A DNA stretch of 64,000 nt, from contig CBDFGE010000006.1 of the NCBI GenBank assembly GCA_965247055.1, positions 620,001-684,000 of the forward strand. The letters are read 5' to 3'. The stretch's first letter is position 1, and the number at the start of each line of letters is the position of its first letter. This stretch comes from CBDFGE01 sp965247055 (lineage in GTDB: Bacteria; Chloroflexota; Dehalococcoidia; Lucifugimonadales; JAGWBF01). Both the position numbers and the translations under genes were made by a program. Shown piece after piece: positions 8,497 to 16,994 of this stretch. Under the pieces are notes generated by a model. It ran no database searches, had not been told where the DNA came from, and was given only the letters and a program-made list of their open reading frames with translations.

Positions 8497-11327
8497 CGTG
8501 CCGTCTCCTTCCGCACCGTATCGGGGACGCCCCTGAGAGCCTCTTCCAGCTTGTCGGCCCGTTTCCCACCGGCCTGAGCCAGCTCCGGCCGGCCCCCTCC
8601 ACTACCTTCCATAACCCGGGCCGTCTCCCTGGCGATGTTGCCGGCATGGACCCCCTTGGCCACCAGATCGGGAGTCACCATGGTGACTAGTATGGGCCGG
8701 CCCTCCTGGACTGCAGCCAGCACTATGACCGCGCTGTCCAGCTTGGCCTTGAGCCAGTCGCCCATCTCCCGCATCGCCTCGACGCTGCTGGCCGAGGTCC
8801 TCGCCGCCAGCACCCTGGTTCCGTCCACGTCCTGGGTCCTGGATAGGAGCTCCTGGGCCTCTCTGCGCAGGCTCTCCCGCTCCACCGCCGTGAGCTGCTT
8901 TCTCAGCCGGTCCACGTCCTGGATGAAGCCGTCGAGACGCATCTCGAGGTCGGCCATTGGCGTCTCCAGCTTTCGGGAGATGGACTCCAGGAGGCTGGAG
9001 CGTTCCACGAAGAGCCGCTCCGCGGCCCGCCCGGTGACCGCCTCGATGCGCCGCATGCCCCCTCCGATGCTGGACTCGCTCACCACGAAGAGGGAGCCAA
9101 CCTGTCCCGTGGCCTGCACGTGGGTCCCTCCGCACACCTCCAGGCTGAAGGGCTGTCCGTCGGACATCTCCACCACCCGGACAACGTCGCCGTACTTGTC
9201 GCCGAAAAAGGCCAGCGCCCCGGCCTGGACGGCCTCGGTGAAGCTGGACTCCCGGGTGCTGACCCCAAGGTTGTCCCGCACCTTCTGGTTCGCCAGGCCC
9301 TGGATGCCCAGCAGCTCATCCCGGGAGAGGGGGCTGACGTGGCTGTAGTCGAACCGGAGGCGGTCGGGGGCTACCAGGGAGCCTGCCTGGCGCACGTGAA
9401 GCCCCAGCACCTGGCGTAGGGCTGCGTGGAGCAGGTGGGTGCCGCTGTGGTTCCGGGCGGTATCCAGACGGCGGAATGGGTCGACCTGGGCCTCCACCGG
9501 GTCCCCCAGGGATATGTCTCCCTCCTCCACGACACCTCTGTGGACCACGAGACCCGCCACGGGGGCCTGGGTATCCTCGACCAGGACCCTGCCGTTGGGG
9601 CCGGTGATGGTGCCGGCATCGCCCACCTGGCCACCCCCCTCGGCGTAGAAGGAGGTCTCCCTCAGCACTATCTCCACGCGCTGCCCTCTGGTGGCACGGC
9701 CCACGGACTGGTCTTCCACCAGCAGAGCGGCCACCACCGAGTCCCGGGCCAGGCTCTCGTATCCCACGAACTCGACCTTGCCGGTTCCCAGGTTCTCGTA
9801 GGTGGGCAGCATCTCCATGGCGCCCGTGAAGGTGTGGGCGGCCCTCGCCCGCTGCCTCTGGGCCTCCATCTCCCGCTCGAACCCTTCTATGTCGTCCACG
9901 CTGAGGCCGTGCTCCCGGGCTATCTCGGCGGTGAGTTCGGGCGGGAAGCCGTAGGTGTCCCAGAGAATGAACGCAACCTTCCCCGGAACTTCTTTGATCA
10001 TCCGCATGATCCGCCTATGGTGGTCGTCAGTCACCTGCGAGGGTGCAGGCAACGAGGAGATGTAAGCCTTCAAGGGCTCGACGAACGCATCTCGTATGTG
10101 CTCAGGTAGATCAGACGCCCAGCCGGCGAGTGCTTCGATGCGCTCTTGGTGGGCCAGCGCCCAGTATGTAGGATCGCCGAAGTTTTTTTCCAGGTTGCCT
10201 GACATCCTAACCAGGTGGTATCGGATAAGGCGACTGCCATTCTCAAGCGTCTTTACGAAGCGGAGATCCTCGTCCAGTAGCACGGTCCTTATGTGACTCC
10301 AGTTATCGAGAAGCTCGGGATAGACGCTTTGCATCCTCTCAACCACGGCGTCCGCTACTTCGTTGAGGGGCACGCCTGCGGGCGTCAGTTTTCGACCGTA
10401 GAACACGGCCCGGCGGATGATGCGGCGCAGCACGTAGCCCCGGCCCTCGTTCCCCGGCACCACGCCGTCGGCTATCAGAAAAGCCGCGGCCCTGCCGTGC
10501 TCGGCCACGACCCGCAGCGCGTAGTCGGTGTCCCGGTCTACCCCGTACTCCTTCTTGGTGAGCTTGCACACTTGCTGCACGATGGGCCAGAAGAGGTCCG
10601 TCTCGTACAGGTTGCCCTTGTCCTGGAGGATGGCTGCGGCCCGCTCCAGTCCCAGCCCGGTGTCGATGCTGGGGGCGGGCAGGGGAGTCCGGTTTCCGCC
10701 GGTGTCCTGGTAGAACTGCATGAACACGAGGTTCCACAGCTCCACGAACCGTTCACATTCGTGGTTGGGGTGACAGTCGGGGCTGCCGCAGCCGTGCTCG
10801 ATGCCGCGGTCGTAGTGGAGCTCGCTGCAGGGGCCGCAGGGGCCCTCCTTGCCGGCCGGCCCCCACCAGTTGTCCTTGTCCCCGTAGCGGTAGATCCGCT
10901 CGGTCGGCACCCCGATGTCCTCGCTCCAGTGGCGGAAGGCCTCCTCGTCGTCCAGGTAGATGGTGACGTACAGGCGCTCCGGGGGCAGGTTGAAGTGCTG
11001 GGTCACGAACTCCCAGGCCCAGGCGACGGCGTCTTTCTTGAAGTAGTCGCCGATGCTGAAGTTACCCAGCATCTCGAAGAAGGTCAGGTGCTTGTGGTCG
11101 CCCACCTCGTCCACGTCGGTGGTGCGGAAGCTCTTCTGGCAGGAGGTGAGGCGCTGGGAGGGGGGTGTAGCCTCCCCCATGAAGTAGGGCTTGAACTGGA
11201 CCATGCCGGCGCTGGTGAAGAGGAGGGTCTGGTCCCCCGCGGGGACCAGGGATGAGCTGGGCATCACCGTGTGGCCCTTGCTCTGGAAGAACTCTAAAAA
11301 GGTCCGCCTTATGAGGTCTCCGTCCAT
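8493..11327 (-). CDS. alaS: Alanine-tRNA ligase with an internal insertion
   Basis: A 944-residue alanyl-tRNA synthetase; the family is usually 870-880. It has the class II catalytic core (SSLVPAGDQTLLFTSAGMVQF, GLGLERAAAILQ), the tRNA-recognition helices, the editing domain with HSGTHLLHA and CGGTHVQATGQ zinc ligands, an oligomerising C-Ala domain and the GGGRPELAQAGG tail. Between the recognition domain (TLENGSRLIRY, about residue 365) and VAFILWDTYGFP (about 448) sit roughly 65 extra residues not found in E. coli AlaS, encoded by less GC-rich DNA. The gene precedes and overlaps ruvX. It has its own promoter at 11432-11460. Confidence 0.95.
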   Translation of the reverse strand: MDGDLIRRTFLEFFQSKGHTVMPSSSLVPAGDQTLLFTSAGMVQFKPYFMGEATPPSQRLTSCQKSFRTTDVDEVGDHKHLTFFEMLGNFSIGDYFKKDAVAWAWEFVTQHFNLPPERLYVTIYLDDEEAFRHWSEDIGVPTERIYRYGDKDNWWGPAGKEGPCGPCSELHYDRGIEHGCGSPDCHPNHECERFVELWNLVFMQFYQDTGGNRTPLPAPSIDTGLGLERAAAILQDKGNLYETDLFWPIVQQVCKLTKKEYGVDRDTDYALRVVAEHGRAAAFLIADGVVPGNEGRGYVLRRIIRRAVFYGRKLTPAGVPLNEVADAVVERMQSVYPELLDNWSHIRTVLLDEDLRFVKTLENGSRLIRYHLVRMSGNLEKNFGDPTYWALAHQERIEALAGWASDLPEHIRDAFVEPLKAYISSLPAPSQVTDDHHRRIMRMIKEVPGKVAFILWDTYGFPPELTAEIAREHGLSVDDIEGFEREMEAQRQRARAAHTFTGAMEMLPTYENLGTGKVEFVGYESLARDSVVAALLVEDQSVGRATRGQRVEIVLRETSFYAEGGGQVGDAGTITGPNGRVLVEDTQAPVAGLVVHRGVVEEGDISLGDPVEAQVDPFRRLDTARNHSGTHLLHAALRQVLGLHVRQAGSLVAPDRLRFDYSHVSPLSRDELLGIQGLANQKVRDNLGVSTRESSFTEAVQAGALAFFGDKYGDVVRVVEMSDGQPFSLEVCGGTHVQATGQVGSLFVVSESSIGGGMRRIEAVTGRAAERLFVERSSLLESISRKLETPMADLEMRLDGFIQDVDRLRKQLTAVERESLRREAQELLSRTQDVDGTRVLAARTSASSVEAMREMGDWLKAKLDSAVIVLAAVQEGRPILVTMVTPDLVAKGVHAGNIARETARVMEGSGGGRPELAQAGGKRADKLEEALRGVPDTVRKETAR

Positions 11328-11431
11328 GTCGTCCCTGCCGATACCTCAGCCGTCGGTCCGCCCGGCGGAACACAGGCCCGTCGCCGTACAGGAGAGCCGG
11401 CGCCACGGGTCCTCGCCACGGGCCCATCCCC

Positions 11432-11460
11432 AATATATACCATAGCTGGGGTCCAGTCCA
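11432..11460 (-). promoter_or_regulatory. Probable alaS promoter
   Basis: Leftward -35 TGGACT (11455-11460), 17-base spacer, -10 TATATT (11432-11437). The leader to the alaS ATG is about 100 bases. I see no clear T-box core in it. Confidence 0.5.
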
Positions 11461-11513
11461 TAATTCGCGCCCTCGTGAGGGGACAGAGGGGTCCAACTGC
11501 CCGGCGCATCTGA

Positions 11514-11542
11514 TTGACCGGGGCTGGTATTTGGCATAAAAT
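11514..11542 (+). promoter_or_regulatory. Promoter of the SWIM-domain gene
   Basis: TTGACC (11514-11519), 17-base spacer, TAAAAT (11537-11542), followed by a short GAGTT/AACTC hairpin and a GAGGAGGGAGT ribosome site in front of the ATG at 11576. Confidence 0.65.
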
Positions 11543-11575
11543 CTGAGTTGGAGGGTAACTCAACGAGGAGGGAGT

Positions 11576-11827
11576 ATGCACTCAAGCCTGATCAGCAAGA
11601 TAGAGAAGGCCAAGGTCTACGCCGAGGAGAAGGATCGGGTGAGCTTTGAGAGCTTCAGCGCCACCTTCCGAGGCAATCACAGCGGCCACCAGGTAAGCTA
11701 CGACAACCGAACCTGGCGATGCTCCTGCCCCTTCTTCTCGACCCACAACCTGTGCAGCCACACCATGGCCCTTCAGCGCATCCTGGAGGGCATGCTACCC
11801 AAAGAGGCGAGCACAGTAGGCCTGTAG
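11576..11827 (+). CDS. Small SWIM zinc-finger protein
   Basis: 83 residues. The SWIM signature is complete: RCSCPFFSTHNLCSHTMALQ, i.e. C-x-C-x(8)-C-x-H. It follows an N-terminal helical stretch (ISKIEKAKVYAEEKDRVSFE) and a strand segment. SWIM domains bind DNA or proteins; here nothing else is fused to it. A strong ribosome site and its own promoter support expression. It is divergent from alaS and has no functional partner in the window. Confidence 0.85.
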   Translation: MHSSLISKIEKAKVYAEEKDRVSFESFSATFRGNHSGHQVSYDNRTWRCSCPFFSTHNLCSHTMALQRILEGMLPKEASTVGL

Positions 11828-11961
11828 GTCATACAAGGCGCTCCCTCCAGGCTGGCTAGCAGGCTGGGCTCTGGCGAAAGCTGGGGCATCTCTATAGCTG
11901 GTCTGTCTGATATCCTGGTCGGGACCGGGGTTCGTGGCAGGCAAGGGGTCGGCCACGAAGA

Positions 11962-11987
11962 CTACCGGAGTGTGTTGACTCCGGTAG
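11962..11987. other. Perfect 10-bp hairpin downstream of the SWIM gene
   Basis: CTACCGGAGT and ACTCCGGTAG flank a 6-base loop. No T-run follows on the plus strand, so it may be a structured 3' end or a protein site instead of a classical terminator. Confidence 0.5.
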
Positions 11988-12058
11988 GGACCCCTCAAGT
12001 GGCCGCCAGGGGACCGGCGCCCGAAGTTCCATAGCGGCTTCACGACACCGTCAAGCGG

Positions 12059-12133
12059 GCGGGAGTAGCTCAGGGGTAGAGCATCTGCTTCCCAAGCAGA
12101 GGGTCGAGGGTTCGAATCCCTTCTCCCGCTCCA
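12059..12133 (+). tRNA. tRNA-Gly (anticodon CCC), CCA encoded
   Basis: 75 bases with all arms: acceptor GCGGGAG/CTCCCGC, D arm GCTC/GAGC, anticodon stem TCTGC/GCAGA around loop TTCCCAA (anticodon CCC), a T arm with TTCGAAT, discriminator T and an encoded CCA. It reads Gly GGG codons. Confidence 0.97.
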
Positions 12134-12143
12134 ACACTAGACG

Positions 12144-12163
12144 TCCCCCCGACAGTCGGGGGA
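12144..12163 (+). terminator. Possible hairpin terminator after tRNA-Gly
   Basis: TCCCCC and GGGGGA pair around CGACAGTC, followed by the A/T-rich ATAATAT. The T-run is poor, so the assignment is tentative. Confidence 0.35.
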
Positions 12164-12175
12164 TAATATGGTCGA

Positions 12176-12240
12176 GGGCTCGGCGGGAGACCGCCGACCT
12201 CCGGGGTGTAGCAACCTTAGGTTCGCACCCCGCCGAGCCC
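12176..12240 (+). ncRNA. Structured 65-base element of unknown type next to tRNA-Gly
   Basis: The ends form a perfect 12-bp stem (GGGCTCGGCGGG with CCCGCCGAGCCC). Inside, CGGGGTG pairs with CACCCCG, enclosing a small AACC/GGTT hairpin, and the 3' part (GGTTCGCACCCCG) looks like a tRNA T arm. No cloverleaf or anticodon loop can be drawn, so it is not a normal tRNA. It could be a tRNA relic, an attachment-site remnant or a leader structure for the micropeptide gene that begins 11 bases later. The fold is seen; a function is not known. Confidence 0.4.
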
Positions 12241-12251
12241 AGGCCACCAAC

Positions 12252-12344
12252 ATGAAACCACCAGACCCCAGGACAGCACTACTCTACGGACTAACCATCG
12301 TGATCACCCTCGCCCTCTGTCTCCTCCTCGCCCTGGCCGAATAG
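12252..12344 (+). CDS. 30-residue single-pass membrane micropeptide (candidate)
   Basis: The frame reads MKPPDPRTALLYGLTIVITL followed by ALCLLLALAE. After a polar, Pro-rich 10-residue start comes one transmembrane helix of about 19 residues ending in an acidic residue. It begins 11 bases after the structured element and stops 9 bases before the HTH gene start. No clear Shine-Dalgarno is present (CACCAAC), so expression is uncertain. The composition is far from random for this GC-rich DNA, which favours a real product. Confidence 0.4.
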   Translation: MKPPDPRTALLYGLTIVITLALCLLLALAE

Positions 12345-12353
12345 CTTCTGCTA

Positions 12354-13309
12354 ATGGAACAGAGTCTATACACCCTCTTAGAAGCACTTGACCGTAAGGG
12401 TATAACCAGGAAACAAGCTTGTGCCTCAGCAGGGCTCACCAGCGAGAGTGTTGGCAGGTGGCTTCGTGGAGTTGTCCCTGGCGACACTCTCTTGAGCAGC
12501 TTGCTGCGGTAGTAGACGCCCCACAGTTGGTCCATATCCTGCCTTCGAAGACTGTCCGGATAACACTGACTTGTCCGGAGTGCGGGGCAGCCAGAACCCA
12601 ACAGCGGCATAATGTTCGGAAGCGCGTCGGCGATGACGACCCCGCCATAAACTGGAAGAATTGAACCGGATTCGACCGCTGCCACTGCTGTGCATCAATC
12701 GACAACTTGACCGCCTACCACGACAAGAACAAGAAGCGTTACGGGACGAAGTTCTATGTCGAGCAAGGCAAGCGACTATATGCCAGTCTGACCCCCGAGC
12801 AGATCGCAAAAACGCTTGAAGCCGCTCACGCTAAAAACAGAGCCCACGTCTGGACCGAAGCAGAGCGGCGGAACTTATCCAAGGGGCACATCACTTCCAC
12901 TCCCAAAGGCAATTTCGGCATCTGCCGGCTTTGTCGTCTCATAGTGTATGTCTCTGAGCGCAACACTCGGGCCGAGTGCCACGCCTTCTGCTTGGCTGCC
13001 TGGCGCTCTAAAACCAAGAGCTTTGGTTACCCCCCTCGACCCGAAGGCCGCATCGCCTCTTCCGATTACCTGGCCATCTCTTTCTCCATGTGTGTTCGGC
13101 GCTTGCTGCGAGGCGAGGAGATAGGTGAATGGAATATGGGACACGGTACGGGGTTGGCCGCCAAACACGACCTGACCCGCAAGGGTGCAAGGATACGCAT
13201 CCGCGAATTCTTGAAGAGGCTCCCATCTGATGAACGCGGAAGCAAAGTTCTCCATCGGTGGGCAGGCCATCTTCTACCTGCCGCTAGAGCCCGGGGATAC
13301 AAACTATAA
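12354..13309 (+). pseudogene. HTH plus zinc-ribbon protein gene with a frameshift and an in-frame TGA
   Basis: Three pieces read as one ancestral protein. Piece 1 (12354-12512) is an XRE-like HTH: MEQSLYTLLEALDRKGITRK and SAGLTSESVGRWLRGVVPG. Near 12495 the homology continues in another frame with SLEQLAAVVDAPQLVHILP, then a zinc ribbon LTCPECGAARTQQRHNV. A TGA at 12662-12664 interrupts that frame. After it, FDRCHCCAS supplies the second zinc knuckle and the frame stays open to 13309, with a further CRLC...CHAFC pair. The opening GVVPGD joins SLEQLAAVV as in intact HTH proteins. The function is unknown; its place near a phage-like gene suggests a mobile-element regulator. Confidence 0.6.
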
Positions 13310-13439
13310 GCAATCACTCCTGTCCCTTTAGGCTTAACTGAGTTAGGCAATCTCAATCCTAGTTTGACCCGTCATGGTGGTCAAGCACCCCAGGAAGCCC
13401 CAGACATAAGGGCAACGCATCGTTGTTTCGTCCCACCCT

Positions 13440-14588
13440 CTACAGACCCTTGTAGTTGGCCACCTGACGCAGCGTATGCACAATTTCAACCAGGTCTTTC
13501 TGGGCCTCCATGACCTGGTCGATATCCTTATAGGCAAGGGGGTGCTCATCCAGCAGCCCTTTGGCGTCCTGGTTCCACGCCTTGCCCTTCATCGCTTCTA
13601 CCAAAGACTCCTCGGTAAGCTCCCGCTTGGCCTGGCCCCGGCTCATTCTCCGGCCGGCCCCATGGCTAGACGACATGTAAGACTCCATCTCTCCCAGCCC
13701 ACGGACGATGTACGAGCGAGTCCCCATACTCCCGGGTATGACTCCCATATCGCCGTTGGCGGCCCTGATGGCCCCCTTCCTCGTAATCCAGAGCCAGCGC
13801 CCTTCGTGCTCCTCTCGCTGGGCAAAGTTGTGGTGACAGTTGATGCGGTCCAACTCGTGGCCCGCGCCAACAAGGGCGAAGAGATCTGCCAGCGCCGCAT
13901 TGAGCATCAACTCACGGTTCTCCAGGGCGTAGCTCTGCGCCCAGAGCATGTCCGCGACGTAGGCATTGAACTCGACGGTCCCCTCCAAAAAGTAGGCAAG
14001 ATCCTTGTCTTCCAGTGCCTGCTCCTGCGCCCGTGCCAGCTTGATATGACGGTCTGCCAGCCTGTTGCCGACACCACGCGAACCGGAATGGAGGACGACC
14101 CACACGACCTCGCGCTCGTCAAGGCACACTTCAAGAAAGTGCTTGCCGGAACCCAGCGTCCCCAACTGTGAGAGTGCGCGCTTGTCCAGTCCATCCGGTA
14201 GGTCATGGGGATGCTCGGCCATCCACTTCTCGGCTCGACGGGTGATGCATTGGTCGGAAGCGCCGGTACTCTTCAGGTCACGGCCTCTGCCTACCCCAGC
14301 CGGTACCGAGCGTCCGAATTGGCTTACGAGCGGTTGCAGGTCATCGGGCAAGTGCTCGGCATGGAGGTCGGTCTCTACGGCGATCATCCCGCAGCCAATG
14401 TCTACACCCACGGCAGCCGGGATGATGGCGTTCTCGGTGGGAATGACCGAGCCCACGGTGGCGCCAATCCCGACATGCGCATCGGGCATCAGAGCGACGT
14501 GGCCCGCCATAATAGGTAGCCTCGCCGTTCGCTCAGCCTGTACCAAAGCCCCCTGGTCAATATCGGTCCCCCATACTCGAACAGACAT
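13440..14588 (-). CDS. rtcB: RNA-splicing ligase RtcB family protein
   Basis: 382 residues; RtcB joins 2',3'-cyclic phosphate or 3'-phosphate ends to 5'-OH ends using GTP and Mn2+. Visible are the metal site GVDIGCGM, MPDAHVGIG, LHSGSRGVGN, DRINCHHNFAQ and the guanylylated His in SSSHGAGRRMSRG. It lacks the approximately 100 extra residues of the longer E. coli/human types and belongs to the short RtcB subgroup. The ATG at 14588 is chosen because AAGGAGGCTGTG precedes it. Neither RtcA nor RtcR is nearby; it may serve tRNA or rRNA repair. Confidence 0.93.
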   Translation of the reverse strand: MSVRVWGTDIDQGALVQAERTARLPIMAGHVALMPDAHVGIGATVGSVIPTENAIIPAAVGVDIGCGMIAVETDLHAEHLPDDLQPLVSQFGRSVPAGVGRGRDLKSTGASDQCITRRAEKWMAEHPHDLPDGLDKRALSQLGTLGSGKHFLEVCLDEREVVWVVLHSGSRGVGNRLADRHIKLARAQEQALEDKDLAYFLEGTVEFNAYVADMLWAQSYALENRELMLNAALADLFALVGAGHELDRINCHHNFAQREEHEGRWLWITRKGAIRAANGDMGVIPGSMGTRSYIVRGLGEMESYMSSSHGAGRRMSRGQAKRELTEESLVEAMKGKAWNQDAKGLLDEHPLAYKDIDQVMEAQKDLVEIVHTLRQVANYKGL

Positions 14589-14885
14589 CACAGCCTCCTT
14601 AACCGCCAAGGTAAATATTATCTTTGCTCAAATAGCCAAATGAGCACTATGGGCCCTTCTGTCGGGACCTTGACCTTGCGGACATTCTATGGGCGTACCG
14701 CCTTGATCCGCAATCTATTCCCGGTACCACCGTTGTACCGCAAGTTATCATTCCGGGGGATCTCATGGCCAGCGCTGAGTTACAGGGGAGCTGGGCTGAG
14801 ACCACGTGGGCCTGGTCTGAAGTAATCCCTGTCGGTGGGGTGCAGTATAGGGACTGTTGGGAACGTTGTCAGTGTATCCCTGATT

Positions 14886-15431
14886 TTATCGCCTGTATTC
14901 GTCACCACGGTCTCCGATCAGACGGGAGAGATCACGCGACTTATCGAGAACGAGCTCTATGCGATCCTGGTCCTCTGTATCAAGAGTGAGATCGAATAGG
15001 CGAGCGTTTTCCGTTCGGTGGTCGGTTACGCTTAGCCGTACGCCGATAATCACCCCTGCTACCGTCGGGCGGTCCAGGACGTACCGCACGGCCACATTGG
15101 CGATGCTCACCCCGTGCTTATCGGCGACCCCCTTGAGCGCCGCAAGCAACTCTTGAAACAGATCCCAACCACCCCACGCATCAACCATCTGCTTATACTT
15201 CAGCAAGCTGGCGGTGTTCAGCGCGCCGCGTCCAGGCTCAGGCTGCCCCAGGTATTTCTCGGATAACAGGCCGCCGCAAAGTGTCCCGTAAGCGAGAAGC
15301 TGGATGTCATGCTCCTGGCAAAACTGGATCATCCGCACCTCGGGCCGGCGGTCGATCAGTGAGTACTGGACCTGGTTGGATACCACTCTAACTCCGTGGT
15401 CAACTATCCGCTTGAGGTGGTCCGTATCGAA
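14886..15431 (-). pseudogene. Aldo/keto reductase, C-terminal part only
   Basis: About 180 residues of an AKR barrel C-terminal half: FDTDHLKRIVDHGVRVVSNQ, VQYSLIDRRPE, LAYGTLCGGLLSEKYLG and VIIGVRLSV...LDTEDQDRIE. The frame begins exactly at the terminal repeat of the adjoining IS1595-like element. The N-terminal half with the catalytic Asp, Tyr, Lys and His is absent from the window. The stop is native. Insertion plus later recombination in the element explains it. Confidence 0.85.
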
Positions 15432-15475
15432 GCGGGATTGTATACTTCATGCGGGACTGATGGTAGAATTGAGCT

Positions 15476-16111
15476 ATGGTCAGGTTTATCGGGGTGTGGG
15501 CAAAGCGAATCGGCCAGAAGTGGCCATGGTTACTTATTATCGGCTTCTACAAACTTGCAGAAGATCGAGGACTTTCGTGGGTTAATGAACGGCTGGATGA
15601 ATCCAGAGAGGGCATCATGGGGATTCTAGGTACCTTTCTGGATGTTCTACCAATAGTTACATGGGCGGCTGTCCCGATCGTTCTGGTTGGCCTGCTTGTT
15701 AGGACGTGGAAGGCTACGAGTCTGTCCCCACAGACTAAAGACACAGTGGAGCCCCATCCTTCATTAGGGGCACCTGCTCTGCCACGGCACCAATACTCCA
15801 AGGAAATATTGGTAGTGTCATCTCTCGTTAGTCGTCCATCTCCGATAATCATGGATAGGATTTTTAAGAATTGTACACTTGTTGGTCCTGCCGTCATCTT
15901 GTTTGCGGATAGTTGCGAAGTCCATGGTAGTCGCTTCGACGTGGGACTTGACGTGCTACTCATTGATATTGCTGCTAATCGAAGGTTGTCAGGAGTCATT
16001 ATCTTTGATCGGTGCACGTTTGATGGCTGTCGATTTGAGGGATTGGGCATCGCTATAACACCAGCACAACGTGAGATATTTGAACAGGCGGTTCCTAAGA
16101 TACAAGGCTAG
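15476..16111 (+). CDS. Passenger protein of the IS1595-like element, membrane-anchored, unknown function
   Basis: 211 residues. An amphipathic basic start (MVRFIGVWAKRIGQKWPWLL) is followed by a clear transmembrane helix (TWAAVPIVLVGLLVRTW, about residues 62-78). A Ser/Pro-rich linker leads to a C-terminal domain with beta-helix-like periodicity (IFKNCTLVGPAVILFADS, CEVHGSRFDVG, VIIFDRCTFDGCRFEGLG). The ribosome site is weak. The 3' end overlaps the convergent transposase by 17 bases. It lies inside the inverted repeats and is present in both copies, so it is cargo. I do not recognise a family. Confidence 0.7.
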   Translation: MVRFIGVWAKRIGQKWPWLLIIGFYKLAEDRGLSWVNERLDESREGIMGILGTFLDVLPIVTWAAVPIVLVGLLVRTWKATSLSPQTKDTVEPHPSLGAPALPRHQYSKEILVVSSLVSRPSPIIMDRIFKNCTLVGPAVILFADSCEVHGSRFDVGLDVLLIDIAANRRLSGVIIFDRCTFDGCRFEGLGIAITPAQREIFEQAVPKIQG

Positions 16112-16982
16112 TATATGTGCAGGTATTGGCACTTAGCAACTTTAAGAGCGTATCCCTGAATAGCCAGGGGTTATCCCGATTATTAAACCGCCACTCGAGT
16201 TCGTCGAGGTAGGCATCAAGGTGCTTGACCGAAACCTTATGATACGAGCCAATGATGGAGCGTTTGAGGAGACTCCAGACGTTCTCCACGGTATTAGTGT
16301 GGACTTCGCCTCTGACATATTCCTTTGCGCTGTGATTGACCGTCTCATGGCGGGTGTCGTGGTCCGCGATGCCTTGATAGGGAGCCCAGTCGTCAGTGTA
16401 GATAGCCTCTGTCTCCGGTGCGGTGGTCTCCTGGATGAAGTTGTGGAGAGTGCGACGGCCTCGATCAGGTACGACCTTGAGTACAATCTTCCCGTCTCGC
16501 TCGACTGCCCCGACCACTACGGCCTTGTTGCCCTTGTAGCCTCTACCCTTCCCCTCAACTTTGCCCCCGATGAAGGTCTCGTCGATCTCCACGATGCCTT
16601 TCAGGGGTACCGGGTAGGCGTCCTGCATGGACTTGCGGATACGGTGGCACAGATACCAAGCTGTCTTGTAGGAGACTCCTATGGTACGCTTGAGTTGGTT
16701 GGCAGAGATACCCTTCTTCGACTCGACTATCAGAACCACCGCTATGAGCCATTTCCTCAGAGGCAGATGCGTGTCGTGGAAGATGGTGCCAGCCAGCACG
16801 GAGAATTGATAGCCGCATGAGTAGCAATCATAGGTTCCCCGAACGGTATCATGGGCATGTCTGTCACCCTCGCACCTGGGACAGCGCACCCCATCCGGCC
16901 AGCGGAGTTCTTCAAGCACTTCGCGGCACTTCTCTTCGGAGTGGAACCGTTCCATCAGCTTCATCAAGTCCATTGACTGCAT
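16095..16982 (-). CDS. IS1595-family (ISXO2-like) transposase
   Basis: 295 residues, full length. An N-terminal zinc ribbon (VRCPRCEGDRHAHD...YDCYSCGYQF, four Cys) precedes the ISXO2-like DDE/N domain: first Asp in VEIDETFIGGK, second in IYTDDWAPYQG, third catalytic position near HTNTVENVWSLLKRSI, then the helical tail YLDELEWRFNNR. The ATG at 16982 is only 12 bases from the ATG of a divergent small frame, so one of the two starts may lie further inside. Confidence 0.93.
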   Translation of the reverse strand: MQSMDLMKLMERFHSEEKCREVLEELRWPDGVRCPRCEGDRHAHDTVRGTYDCYSCGYQFSVLAGTIFHDTHLPLRKWLIAVVLIVESKKGISANQLKRTIGVSYKTAWYLCHRIRKSMQDAYPVPLKGIVEIDETFIGGKVEGKGRGYKGNKAVVVGAVERDGKIVLKVVPDRGRRTLHNFIQETTAPETEAIYTDDWAPYQGIADHDTRHETVNHSAKEYVRGEVHTNTVENVWSLLKRSIIGSYHKVSVKHLDAYLDELEWRFNNRDNPWLFRDTLLKLLSANTCTYTSLVS

Positions 16983-16994
16983 GTGGGTGCTCCT

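Noticed and set aside
10293..11255. A 320-codon frame antisense to alaS
   Set aside because: A shadow of the GC-rich alaS codons with no domain signature.
11328..11431. T-box leader for alaS
   Set aside because: I could not find the conserved T-box core or a terminator/antiterminator pair.
12176..12240. A second tRNA after tRNA-Gly
   Set aside because: The 3' part resembles a T arm, but there is no D arm, anticodon arm or 7-bp acceptor of normal layout; listed as an unknown structure.
12662..12664. In-frame TGA as a selenocysteine codon
   Set aside because: The context is NWKN-TGA-TGFDRC with no Cys at that site expected and no SECIS-like hairpin seen; a decaying gene is simpler.
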